Source: Nocardia cyriacigeorgica (GTDB lineage Bacteria > Actinomycetota > Actinomycetes > Mycobacteriales > Mycobacteriaceae). Taken from it: DNA of 64,000 nt. The notes under the pieces are model-generated. The model was not told where the DNA came from. It saw only the letters and a program-made list of their open reading frames with translations, and did not search any database. Both the position numbers and the translations under genes were made by a program. Below, piece after piece: positions 28,969 through 36,980 of this stretch; positions within the stretch are counted from its first letter, which is position 1; each line of letters begins with the position of its first letter. The stretch covers positions 1-64,000 of the forward strand of contig NZ_JAAGUY010000010.1 in NCBI RefSeq assembly GCF_010868145.1, written 5' to 3'.

Positions 28969-29901
28969 ATGACTGTGGTTTTTCTGGCTTCGGCCTTGTT
29001 GATCGGAGGCCTGCTCGCCGTGCAAGCCTCGGTGAATTTGCAACTGAACAAGGCGGTGGGAACCGCTTACGGCGCATCCACCCTGCAACTGGCGATCTCG
29101 GCGGCGCTACTGGCCCTGGTGACCGGAATTGCCGGTGGCTGGGGCGCATTGGGCAGCGTGGGGGAGGTCATCGCGCATGATCCGTGGAAGCTGCTCGGCG
29201 GCATCGCCTCACCGATATACATCACCAGCGCGATCCTGCTCTTTCCGCGTCTGGGTGCGCTCGCGTCGGTCGGGCTGTTCGTCACCGGGCAGATGTTCGC
29301 CTCCATCGTGCTCGATGTCGGCGGATTGCTCGGTGTGCAGCAACGTTCCCTCGGTCCGGGCACGATTCTCGGAGCCGTCGCTGTGCTGGCGGGCATTGTC
29401 GTCGTCATCCGCGGCCAGGGCGGCCGGGTCCAGTCGTCCACGGCCTCGCGCAGCGCGTGGATTGTGCTCGGCTTGGTCGCCGGCGCGGTTCTGCCGGTAC
29501 AGGGTGCGGTAAACGCCGCCCTGCGTGTGGAATTCGACGATCCGATGGCGACCGGCATGTGGTCGTTCCTCGTCGCCACCGCCACCATCGCCGTGGTGCT
29601 GATCGTCCTGCTGCTGGCCGGACGCACACCGCGCCCGCAGGTGGCACCGCTGCGCGCCGTGCCCTGGTGGGGTTGGCTCGGCGGGGTCGCCGCGGCGGTC
29701 TATGTGACCGTCACCTTCACCGTGATCCCCCATATCGGCGCGGCGACGACCATCGCGCTCACCGTCACCGGACAGCAGCTGGCCTCGGCGGCCATCGACC
29801 ACCGCGGGTGGTTCCAGCTGCCGGCAAAACCGGTGACAATGGTCCGGTTGGGTGGCCTGGTCGCGCTGATCGCCGGGTGCGCGTTGGTGCAACTGGCCTG
29901 A
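28969..29901 (+). CDS. DMT-superfamily transporter (YdcZ/DUF606 type, duplicated)
   Basis: A 310-residue, almost wholly hydrophobic protein with about ten membrane helices in two similar halves (ALLIGGLLAVQASVNLQLN at the start; VAGAVLPVQGAVNAALR mid-protein), the pattern of a duplicated DUF606/YdcZ drug-metabolite transporter. The substrate is unknown. The ATG at 28969 follows a GGGAGA ribosome site. It is separated from the metallophore operon by 206 bp without genes and probably has its own promoter, so membership in the metallophore system is doubtful. Confidence 0.8.
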   Translation: MTVVFLASALLIGGLLAVQASVNLQLNKAVGTAYGASTLQLAISAALLALVTGIAGGWGALGSVGEVIAHDPWKLLGGIASPIYITSAILLFPRLGALASVGLFVTGQMFASIVLDVGGLLGVQQRSLGPGTILGAVAVLAGIVVVIRGQGGRVQSSTASRSAWIVLGLVAGAVLPVQGAVNAALRVEFDDPMATGMWSFLVATATIAVVLIVLLLAGRTPRPQVAPLRAVPWWGWLGGVAAAVYVTVTFTVIPHIGAATTIALTVTGQQLASAAIDHRGWFQLPAKPVTMVRLGGLVALIAGCALVQLA

Positions 29902-30037
29902 GGGCGTAGCCGCCGCGAAATTGTGAAACATCGAATTTCCAGAAAACCTGGACGTCGGTCCAGTAGCCGTGCTTCTCTGTCACTCAGGCGGATATCCGCC
30001 CGAGGGCGAGTCGAATCGCCTGATGAGGAACATGTAA

Positions 30038-30062
30038 TCCCGGAGGTCAGAGGTCTCCGGGA
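30038..30062 (+). promoter_or_regulatory. Hairpin immediately upstream of the ribosome site of the secreted protein gene
   Basis: TCCCGGAG (30038-30045) pairs perfectly with CTCCGGGA (30055-30062) across a 9-nt loop, 5 nt before the GGAGG ribosome site at 30068. It could stabilise the leader or modulate translation. It is weak evidence of regulation on its own. Confidence 0.4.
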
Positions 30063-30076
30063 ATTCTGGAGGAACA

Positions 30077-30775
30077 ATGCTCCCTGGTATTCGTACGGGT
30101 GCCCTGATCGCGACCGCGTCGATGGCACTCGCGGGTTTCGGAGTCGCAGTCGGCGCGGGAACCGCCGCCGCGGACACGTGTTCGGTGCGCAGCCACGCCA
30201 CCAAAAAGGACGCGAGCACGGTCGGCGTGACCCACGTCTACGACAAGATCGCCAGCAATGAGTCCGTCGGTATCGGCACGACCGTGACCTACACCGTGGT
30301 GGTCGGCACTACCGGTATCGGGAATCCCTACGTCAACACCATCACCGATTTCCCTCCGCGGGGATTCGGGGCGCCGGTCAAGGCGACGATCACCGCCTAT
30401 CACGCGGTCGGCGGACAGCAGACCGAGGCGGTGACGCCCGAGCCCAATGCCGGCGGATGGAAGGTCACCAGTACCGGTTGGTTCGTCAACTCCGGCAATC
30501 CCGTCACCCTGAACATCACCTACCCGGTCCCGGGCGATCTGCAAACCGGTCAGCAGGTCACCAGCGGTGGCGTCGGCGTGGCGGGCACGGTCGGCGTCGG
30601 TGCCGAGTTCCCGAATCTGACCGCCTGCTTCACCGCCAGGAAGCCGAATATCGGCGAAGGTGCGCTCGGCAGCATGGATGACAACGGTCTCGGTTCCTCC
30701 GACGGCCAGCTGAGTTCCACCGGATCGATCGCCGACATGCTCGGCTCGGTCCTGCGCAGTATGCTCGGCAGCTAG
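30077..30775 (+). CDS. Secreted protein of unknown function
   Basis: A 232-residue protein with a clear signal peptide (hydrophobic residues about 8-31, ending AAAD). The mature part is a predicted beta-rich domain (TVGVTHVYDKIASNESVGIG; TVTYTVVVGTTG; VTLNITYPVP), reminiscent of DUF11-like or bacterial Ig-like cell-surface modules, and ends in a Ser/Gly-rich tail. I do not recognise a catalytic motif. The ATG follows a GGAGG ribosome site at short spacing. Probably cell-wall associated or secreted; function unknown. Confidence 0.75.
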   Translation: MLPGIRTGALIATASMALAGFGVAVGAGTAAADTCSVRSHATKKDASTVGVTHVYDKIASNESVGIGTTVTYTVVVGTTGIGNPYVNTITDFPPRGFGAPVKATITAYHAVGGQQTEAVTPEPNAGGWKVTSTGWFVNSGNPVTLNITYPVPGDLQTGQQVTSGGVGVAGTVGVGAEFPNLTACFTARKPNIGEGALGSMDDNGLGSSDGQLSSTGSIADMLGSVLRSMLGS

Positions 30776-30866
30776 CCGAGGAGCGCCGGGCAGCCGTTGC
30801 GCGGCGGCTGCCCGGTCCCGCGAGCACCGGCACGCGATGGGTCCGGCGCTCGGTACACTGCCTGGC

Positions 30867-31607
30867 ATGTCGGTGGTTTCGCCACAGCCGCGGATTCCGG
30901 GGGCGGTCAGTGGCTATGAGGCTCGCTGGGAGCGGCACAACAGCGAGCGCCAGCTGACGATTCTGCGAGCCGCGGTCGAGCTGCTGGAGGAGAGTCCGGC
31001 CGGCGCCGATGTCGCGGTGCATCGCATCGCCAAACGCGCCGGTGTCGCCAAATCGGTCGTATATCGGCAGTTCAGTGGCCGTGAAGAGCTGGATCGGCGG
31101 ATCCGCTCGTATCTGATCGATGATTTCGCCGCCCAGCTCGATGAGCAGCTCGACGTGTCGACCGGCTCGGTGCGTGAGATCCTGACTCGCACCATCCGCG
31201 CCGTCGCGGATTGGATGTCGGACCATCCGCGTCTCACCGAGTTCGCGCGGACCGGACCGCCCTACGGCGGTGAGGACACCGTCGACGCCGTCGCCAGTCT
31301 GAAGCTGCGGATCGCCGCCCGCGGCAGTGAGTTGATCTCCTCGATCGCGCAGCTGATGGGCACCGATGCCACGCCGTTCGATTCCGTCCCGTTCGCGGTG
31401 GTGACAATGGTCGAGGGAGTGCTGTCCACCTGGGTCGCTGACCCGGCGCCGGACCGGTCGCGGGCCCAGGTGGTCGACGAGCTCGCCACCATCACCTGGT
31501 TCGTCCTCGACGGCGCGGCGCGTACAAGCGGTATCCATGTCGACCCTGACCGCGAACTGACCTCGGTGCTGCGCGAATTCACCGCAGCGGGTTCCGCCGG
31601 TAGCTAG
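30867..31607 (+). CDS. TetR-family regulator
   Basis: A 246-residue regulator with an N-terminal helix-turn-helix (about 28-75: ILRAAVELLEE ... VHRIAKRAGVAKSVVYRQFSG) and a helical ligand domain. The -10-like TACACT at 30854-30859 lies 7 nt before the ATG at 30867, so a leaderless transcript is likely; an ATG at 30837 would place that promoter inside the gene. The converging neighbour is an AurF-like diiron oxygenase whose upstream region contains a long palindrome (32699-32727), a candidate target. This pairing is inference. Confidence 0.85.
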   Translation: MSVVSPQPRIPGAVSGYEARWERHNSERQLTILRAAVELLEESPAGADVAVHRIAKRAGVAKSVVYRQFSGREELDRRIRSYLIDDFAAQLDEQLDVSTGSVREILTRTIRAVADWMSDHPRLTEFARTGPPYGGEDTVDAVASLKLRIAARGSELISSIAQLMGTDATPFDSVPFAVVTMVEGVLSTWVADPAPDRSRAQVVDELATITWFVLDGAARTSGIHVDPDRELTSVLREFTAAGSAGS

Positions 31608-31625
31608 CGGCGAGGCGCCGAAACT

Positions 31626-31651
31626 GTGGCCCGCACGTCGCTGCGGGCCAC
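31626..31651. terminator. Bidirectional terminator between convergent genes
   Basis: A 10-bp perfect stem GTGGCCCGCA (31626-31635) with TGCGGGCCAC (31642-31651) and a 6-nt loop, placed between the TetR gene (plus) and the diiron oxygenase gene (minus). No T-tract. Confidence 0.7.
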
Positions 31652-31657
31652 GACCGC

Positions 31658-32656
31658 TCAGGCTGCGTGGCGGATCCGGCGATCCGGTTCGCTGCGGTAG
31701 CGCGCGTGATCGCCGCCGATGCCGAGCGCATTCCACAACCGCCGCGTGACCGGATTCATCAGGCCGATCTCATCGGCGAGGGCGCGCATATCGCCGAAGT
31801 AGCCGGACAGGATCTTGCGTGACTGCGGGCTGCGCCAGAACGCTTCTTTGATCACTTCCCTCGGAATGTCGAACTTCTCGGCGAACGACCGCGGCGGTGC
31901 GATGATCTCCCCGGCCAGCCAGCGCATGGCCAGCGGGAAGGCGATCGCGCAGACCTGGGTGGTCACCGGGTTCATCTTCGCGATATGCGCCTTGAGGAAT
32001 TCGCCTGCGAAGGAGATGTGCCGTGCCTCTTCGGCGATATGGATCTCCATGGTGCGCAGCACCATCGGCGGCAGGTTCGCGCCGTCGCGGATCAGCGCCT
32101 TCTGGAAATGGTCGATCGGTTCCTCGCCGCCGAGGATGCCGATGAACAGGATGACGTGCGCATATCCTCCCGCCACGCCGATGAATGGCGAGACCGCCTT
32201 GAAAATCGGCCGCATCCCCGGCACGTCCACGCCGATCCGGTTGACCAGCTCCTGGAACATCTGGATGTGGTTGCACTCTTCGGTCATCTCGTGCAGGCAG
32301 TAGCGGAACTCCGGCGACCCGTTGGGCAGCTTCATGATGTACTGCATCATTCCGCGGATCAGGATCGTCTCGAACGCGGCGCCGACCTTGATGGAGTTGG
32401 CGACCCGCCATTTGCCGATCTCGATCTGCCGGTCCACCGACTGATCCCGATACCACTGGGTGGCGCCGAGCGGATCGATCTCGGGGGACAGGATCCAGCG
32501 TGGATCCTTCGGGTCGAGGGCCAGTTCCGGCGAATCCCAGTCGATGTCCAGATACGGGTCGAAGCGTCGATTGACCGACCCTTCCGACAGCATCTGCAGG
32601 GCATCTCGGTAGTCCTTGCCGACATCCTGGGTGAGCGGCACAGTCGACGGCGTCAT
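31658..32656 (-). CDS. AurF-like diiron oxygenase
   Basis: A 332-residue ferritin-like protein of the AurF/diiron N-oxygenase family (PF11583). Two helices carry metal-ligand patterns: EECNH at residues 126-130 and EIHIAEEARH at 204-213, with a further Glu in AFETIL near 96. AurF oxidises arylamines to nitro compounds; many actinobacterial relatives of unknown function sit near fatty-acid or regulator genes, so the substrate is not assigned. The ATG at 32656 has an AGGAGAC ribosome site. A long palindromic operator candidate lies about 45-70 nt upstream, shared with the divergent truncated methyltransferase gene. Confidence 0.85.
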   Translation of the reverse strand: MTPSTVPLTQDVGKDYRDALQMLSEGSVNRRFDPYLDIDWDSPELALDPKDPRWILSPEIDPLGATQWYRDQSVDRQIEIGKWRVANSIKVGAAFETILIRGMMQYIMKLPNGSPEFRYCLHEMTEECNHIQMFQELVNRIGVDVPGMRPIFKAVSPFIGVAGGYAHVILFIGILGGEEPIDHFQKALIRDGANLPPMVLRTMEIHIAEEARHISFAGEFLKAHIAKMNPVTTQVCAIAFPLAMRWLAGEIIAPPRSFAEKFDIPREVIKEAFWRSPQSRKILSGYFGDMRALADEIGLMNPVTRRLWNALGIGGDHARYRSEPDRRIRHAA

Positions 32657-32698
32657 CGGAGTCTCCTCGTGCGTGTGGTGTAGGTCTCGCTATGACCA

Positions 32699-32727
32699 AT
32701 TTACTGGGACTTTGCGTCTCAGTAAAT
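32699..32727. promoter_or_regulatory. Palindromic operator candidate (TetR-type)
   Basis: ATTTACTGGGAC (32699-32710) and GTCTCAGTAAAT (32716-32727) form a 12-bp inverted repeat with one mismatch and a 5-nt spacer. It lies in the divergent promoter region of the diiron oxygenase and a methyltransferase remnant. Length and symmetry fit a TetR dimer site; the TetR gene at 30867 is the nearest candidate regulator. Confidence 0.6.
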
Positions 32728-32925
32728 ACCGCATACAGCTCGGTATGAAATTGATGCCGCCGTCAGCCGTGGGAAATGCTCTGATCAGCGTGAATAAGGC
32801 AAGCAGTGCGGTTCGTGTTTCAGGCAGGCGGTGATGTCTCGCCTCCGCCGGTTTCGCGGTTAGGCTACCCATGCCTGATCTGTTCCTCCTGGTATCGGCC
32901 GTCTCGGCGGCGGGAAGTGGATCTG

Positions 32926-33390
32926 ATGAGTGGTGACGTCGGGCTCAGCGGCATTCCGCTGACCATGCTGTGGACGTTGCACAACCGGGCCTCGGAGTCG
33001 ATGCGGGCCGATGCCATCCTGCGCGATCCGGACTGCGAGCGGATCTACGAACCCATCGACTTCGACTACGAGAAGGTCTTCGGTAAACCCGACGGAACCC
33101 ACGCGGTCCGCTCATTGCGCTTCGACGAAGTACTGCGCCCATGGCTCGCAACCCACCCCGGCGGTACCGTGGTGGAGCTGGCGGCCGGGCTGGAAACCCA
33201 ATTCCAACGCTGCGACGACGGTGTGGTGCGGTGGCTGTGTGTGGACGTGCCGGAGGCGATCGACATCCGGGAGCGCTTCCTGCCCGCGACCGATCGCTGC
33301 CGCCACCTGCCGGTCAGCGCGCTCGACTTGTCCTGGCTCGACTGCGTCGAGGACCCGGAATACGGCGTTTTCGTCTCGGCGCAGGAGTGA
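32926..33390 (+). pseudogene. Truncated O-methyltransferase (LCM/PF04072 family), N-terminal part
   Basis: A 154-residue frame resembling the N-terminal half of class I methyltransferases of the leucine carboxyl methyltransferase/polyketide O-methyltransferase family: an N-terminal helical cap, SLRFDEVLRPWL, then the SAM motif VVELAAGLETQF and DVPEAIDIRERF. Family members normally run to about 270 residues and continue after a VFVSAQGLF-type segment. Here the frame stops directly after VFVSAQE, and I find no continuation in other frames before the convergent gene at 33407. It is therefore probably a deletion remnant; a functional short form is unlikely because the C-terminal core strands are missing. 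ATG 32926 has GGGAAGTGG upstream. Confidence 0.7.
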
Positions 33391-33406
33391 GGTGCACCCT
33401 CCCTGA

Positions 33407-34228
33407 TCAGCTCTGGTGACGAACCGGTTGAGTGAACACGCCGACGGTGTGGATACGCGGAGCGTCCGGGGCGAAGTCGAGAGCGATCAGCGCCGGCGCG
33501 CCATCCCGTTCGACGCTCGTCGTCACCGTGCGTCCGGCCGCGAGCATCTTGCCTGCGCGCAGGCCCGGCGCGGCCCATTCGGTGAACTCGTCGGCGGAAA
33601 CCACCGTCCCAGCGGGGCATTCGATCACAGTGCCCGCGCCGAGCAGCCGGCGAACATGCGCGGTGTCGCCGGAACTCGCGGCGCGGAAGAGCTCCGTGGC
33701 CACCCGTTTGCCCGACCGGCCGACCCCGGTGAACCCGCGAGCCATACCTGCCGCGCCTGCCGGCCCTTGATTGCGCACCAGTGCCGCGCCGAGTTTCAGG
33801 CCTGCGCCGAACCCTGGTGTTCCGGTGCGCAGTAACTGCGCGACCATCGCTGGTAGTTCCCAATGCGCGGCGAGGTGGATGATCCGCAGCGTCCCGTCTG
33901 CCTCGGCCAGGTCATAGCGCAGGTGCATCGGGACCAGCACGCGTGCGCCGGTGGACATGGTCGTCTGGATCGTCAGATCGCGGAAAATGACTGCGGGTCC
34001 GGTGAAATCGTGTTCCACGCGGAACTCGATGGTATTCGGTGCGATGAAGGTGTCGTAGAACCGCTCGATCGCGTCGCGGCCGATGTGCGGTCGTGCGCCG
34101 ACGGGATCGCGAACCGTCGCGTCCGGGGTGAACAGACCCACCCACGCCTGCCGGTCGTGCGCGGCAACAGCGCGCGGCGAGGCCTGCACGGCAGCGAGCA
34201 GACTCTTGCCGGATGCGTCGAGTGGCAC
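33407..34228 (-). CDS. Two-domain SnoaL/NTF2-like protein behind a KstR-like operator
   Basis: A 273-residue soluble protein containing two cone-shaped NTF2-like domains. The first (about 1-130) has the SnoaL/ketosteroid-isomerase pattern HDRQAWVGLFTPDATVRDPVG and IGRDAIERFYDTFI; the second (about 175-270) has a degenerate version (ELFRAASSGDTAHVRRLL). The family includes steroid isomerases, hydratases and non-catalytic binding proteins, so the activity is not settled. The GTG at 34228 follows AAGGAG. A perfect TAGAAC-N2-GTTCTA site lies 48 nt upstream, the motif bound by the cholesterol-catabolism repressor KstR, suggesting a steroid or sterol side-chain role. Confidence 0.78.
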   Translation of the reverse strand: MPLDASGKSLLAAVQASPRAVAAHDRQAWVGLFTPDATVRDPVGARPHIGRDAIERFYDTFIAPNTIEFRVEHDFTGPAVIFRDLTIQTTMSTGARVLVPMHLRYDLAEADGTLRIIHLAAHWELPAMVAQLLRTGTPGFGAGLKLGAALVRNQGPAGAAGMARGFTGVGRSGKRVATELFRAASSGDTAHVRRLLGAGTVIECPAGTVVSADEFTEWAAPGLRAGKMLAAGRTVTTSVERDGAPALIALDFAPDAPRIHTVGVFTQPVRHQS

Positions 34229-34275
34229 GGCAACTCCTTCGTCGTACGAACCGCGAACAGCGGCCCTCACCATGG

Positions 34276-34289
34276 TAGAACCAGTTCTA
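34276..34289. promoter_or_regulatory. KstR-like operator upstream of SnoaL-like gene
   Basis: TAGAACCAGTTCTA is a perfect TAGAAC-N2-GTTCTA palindrome fitting the published KstR consensus TnnAACnnGTTnnA. It is positioned upstream of the minus-strand gene starting at 34228 and is matched by a second site at 36005. Confidence 0.75.
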
Positions 34290-34322
34290 GTTTCTTGGCC
34301 GCCGACGTGGTGATCGGGCTCG

Positions 34323-35969
34323 TCACGGTTGGAGACCGGCGCGGATGACCTTGCCGGTGGCATTGCGGGGCAGTGGAGTGGTGGTCACCCGCCATCGGGC
34401 CGGAACCTTGTAGTACGCGAGACGTTCACCTGTGAAGGCGCGCAACGCGTCTTCACTGGTGGCCGTGAGGTTCTCGACGACCACCACCGCGGCGACCGCC
34501 TGCCCCAGATCGGGATCCGGCACGCCGAATACCGCGCTCTCCAGCACGGCGGGATGTTCGTCGAGGCACTGCTCGATCTCGGTGGGGTAGACGTTCTCGC
34601 CGCCGCGCAGGATCAGATCCGATCGCCGCCCGGACAGCCGCAACCTGCCGTCCTCGAGAATGCCGATATCGCCGGTGCGCAGCTTGCGATCCGTGGTGAT
34701 CGCGGCCGCGGTCGCGGTGGGATCGTTCCAGTACCCGAGCATCACGTAGGGCCCGTCCACCCAGATCTCGCCCTCCTCGCCCTCGGGGAGCAGGGCGCCG
34801 GTCTCGTCGTGGATCTCCACCGACACGCCCATGACCGGGCGGCCGACGGTATCCGGGAAGGCGGCGAGCTCGGCGGGTGCGGCCAAGGTGGCGGCCGTAC
34901 TGCATTCGGTGAGGCCATAACTGGTGACCAGTGCCGTCCGCGCGACCGGAAGCTGGTCGCGCAACCGCTGCTGCAATGCCGCCGAGGATGGCGCCGAGTT
35001 CAGCGAGAACGATCGCAGCGACGACAGATCGTATTCACCGAGATCGCGCTCGAGCATCCGGGTGGCCATCGTCGGCATGGCGCCCCAGTTGCTGACCCGC
35101 TCGCGTTCGATCAGCCGCAGTACCCGGTCGGCATCGAACGAGCCCTGATGGATGACGGCGGTATCGCCGCTCACCAGGCGCGGAATCACCAGGTTGTGCA
35201 GGCTGGCGATGTGGAACAGCGGTGAGGTGAGCAGAAAGCGCTTGCCGCCATCGTCGGTGCCGCCGGTCAGCTCCGCTGCGAGCGCGTCGTTGAAGCGGTG
35301 GTAGCCGATGACCGCGATGAGGTTGCGATGGGAATGGGTCACGCCTTTGGGGCGGCCGCTGGTGCCGCTGGTGTACAGAATGACCGCTGGATCGTCCTCG
35401 TCCACCGGCGTCGTCGGCGGCTCACCGTCGGCGAACTCATCGATCAGGGCCGGGATGTCGCGCTCCATGGTCAGGACCGGGACGTCGAGGCCGAGTTCGG
35501 CCATGCGGTCGGCGCGTTTGGCGTCGGTGATCAGGACCGATGGTGTGGTGTGGCCGATGCCGTAGGCGATCTCCGGTGGTGCCCACCATGCGTTGTATCC
35601 CACCGCGATCGCGCCGAGGCATTGCGCCGCCCAGAACGTCACCACCCATTCCGGGGTGTTCGCGGCCAGGATGCCGACCCGGTCGCCCTTGCTGACGCCG
35701 TAGCGATCGCGCAGGGCCCTGGCGAGGGCGGATGCGGCGGCGGCGTGCTCGGTGAACGACAACCGGGTGTCCTCGGTGACCAGGTAATCGCGATCGCCCC
35801 ACCGGGTGGAGGTCGCGAGCACGTCGGCCAGGCAGCGGTCGCGGTGGACGAGCAGCGGCGTCGGCACCCCGAGCACCTGCTGCGCGGTCATCTCGAACCG
35901 CCCGCCCGGGCCGGTGAGCCTGCCGACGGCGGCCATGGTCAGCGCCTGCTGATCGACGGTTTCGGTCAT
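34323..35969 (-). CDS. Acyl-CoA synthetase (FadD-type) behind a KstR-like operator
   Basis: A 548-residue ANL-family ligase: P-loop [13 protein letters not shown] (about 190-205), TSYGLTE, the hinge-region LRTGDIG, and the C-terminal [11 protein letters not shown] and NATGKVIR with the catalytic Lys. It should activate a carboxylic acid to the acyl-CoA via acyl-AMP. A perfect KstR-type operator 36 nt upstream of the ATG, and the neighbouring SnoaL-like gene with a similar site, suggest a steroid or steroid-side-chain substrate, as for several FadD enzymes of the mycobacterial KstR regulon. The ATG at 35969 has CAGGAAA upstream. The upstream in-frame extension to 36059 crosses the operator and is rejected. 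Confidence 0.87.
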   Translation of the reverse strand: MTETVDQQALTMAAVGRLTGPGGRFEMTAQQVLGVPTPLLVHRDRCLADVLATSTRWGDRDYLVTEDTRLSFTEHAAAASALARALRDRYGVSKGDRVGILAANTPEWVVTFWAAQCLGAIAVGYNAWWAPPEIAYGIGHTTPSVLITDAKRADRMAELGLDVPVLTMERDIPALIDEFADGEPPTTPVDEDDPAVILYTSGTSGRPKGVTHSHRNLIAVIGYHRFNDALAAELTGGTDDGGKRFLLTSPLFHIASLHNLVIPRLVSGDTAVIHQGSFDADRVLRLIERERVSNWGAMPTMATRMLERDLGEYDLSSLRSFSLNSAPSSAALQQRLRDQLPVARTALVTSYGLTECSTAATLAAPAELAAFPDTVGRPVMGVSVEIHDETGALLPEGEEGEIWVDGPYVMLGYWNDPTATAAAITTDRKLRTGDIGILEDGRLRLSGRRSDLILRGGENVYPTEIEQCLDEHPAVLESAVFGVPDPDLGQAVAAVVVVENLTATSEDALRAFTGERLAYYKVPARWRVTTTPLPRNATGKVIRAGLQP

Positions 35970-36004
35970 CGCGGTTTCCTGCCGTTCGTTTCTCCCGGGA
36001 ACAG

Positions 36005-36018
36005 TAGAACGTGTTCTA
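36005..36018. promoter_or_regulatory. KstR-like operator upstream of acyl-CoA synthetase gene
   Basis: TAGAACGTGTTCTA, a perfect TAGAAC-N2-GTTCTA palindrome. It lies between the minus-strand ligase (start 35969) and the plus-strand gene at 36170 and could act on either promoter; the ligase is the likelier target. Confidence 0.78.
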
Positions 36019-36169
36019 TTCTTATCGCAGTCGGCCCGCCGCGGTAGCGGGATCGGCACGATCGATGCGGGCGGGATTCACCGGGTGCGGGGAGAACCTG
36101 TCGGTGCGGTGCGGCATCATCTGTGCACGCAGGCCCTTCACGAAACGCGAGAATTGCCCGGAGAGCACC

Positions 36170-36967
36170 ATGTCGTCGCCGCGAACAAAGTCCAAGACCA
36201 CACCGCAACCCCTGTCCAACACCGAGATTCACCAGATCGCCACCGAGATCGCCGACGGCCGCCCGCCCATGGTGTGGTTCACCGCCGCGGCCGTGGGAAT
36301 ACCGGAAGGGCGGTCGGGCAAGGTCATCGCGCTCGGTGAGCCGTCCGACGGCGATTTCCTGCAGATCCGGCCCACCGGTTCCAAAGATGTACTGTCCTTT
36401 TCGCCGGCCGAGGTCACCCTCACCAAGCCCGTGCGGGATCGGGCCACAGGTGCCACGGCACAGCCGAAGTCGACCACCAGGAAGGAACCAACCACCGTGA
36501 CCAAGCCGTCGGTCCCGACGAGCCCCGCGCCCACCGCTCCCGCCCCGAAGCCTGCGGCCGCCGCGAAACCGGCGGCCGAGGCCGCTGCATCGAACGGTGC
36601 CACCGCATCGGCGCCTGCACGTCAGCAGCCCGCGTCGGCCACCGCGCCCGCTGCGCCCGCGCCGCCGAAGCCGGCCGCCAAAGCGCCCGCACGCAAGGCG
36701 AAAGCGGCCGAGCTCAGCGTCACCATCACCGGCACCGCCGACGGCGAGTGGAGCGTCGACGTGGTCAACGGCAAGAAGCGCACGGTGCGGGCACTGCCGG
36801 TGAGTGGTACGGCCGTCTCGCAAGCCGCCAAGCTGCTGCACCCTGAGGTCGCCGAGGTGGTCGCCGGGATCATGGAGGCCGTGCGTGGAGCGCAGCTGTC
36901 CAAGGTCGAGCAGTTACAGGCCGAGCTGGAGCAGGCCAAGCGGCTGCTCGCCGAACTGTCGGACTGA
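36170..36967 (+). CDS. Ala/Pro-rich linker protein of unknown function
   Basis: A 265-residue soluble protein in three parts: an N-terminal folded segment (about 10-95; IHQIATEIADGRPPMVWFTAAAVG), a low-complexity Ala/Pro/Lys linker (about 100-180), and a C-terminal segment (about 185-265) with AELSVTITGTADGEWSVDV followed by a predicted coiled coil (LSKVEQLQAELEQAKRLLAEL). It resembles a Nocardia-type conserved hypothetical family, probably involved in binding rather than catalysis. The ATG at 36170 is preceded by GGAGAG. It converges on the GGDEF gene with only a 13-nt gap. Confidence 0.65.
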   Translation: MSSPRTKSKTTPQPLSNTEIHQIATEIADGRPPMVWFTAAAVGIPEGRSGKVIALGEPSDGDFLQIRPTGSKDVLSFSPAEVTLTKPVRDRATGATAQPKSTTRKEPTTVTKPSVPTSPAPTAPAPKPAAAAKPAAEAAASNGATASAPARQQPASATAPAAPAPPKPAAKAPARKAKAAELSVTITGTADGEWSVDVVNGKKRTVRALPVSGTAVSQAAKLLHPEVAEVVAGIMEAVRGAQLSKVEQLQAELEQAKRLLAELSD

Positions 36968-36980
36968 CTGCTCGCCGCGC

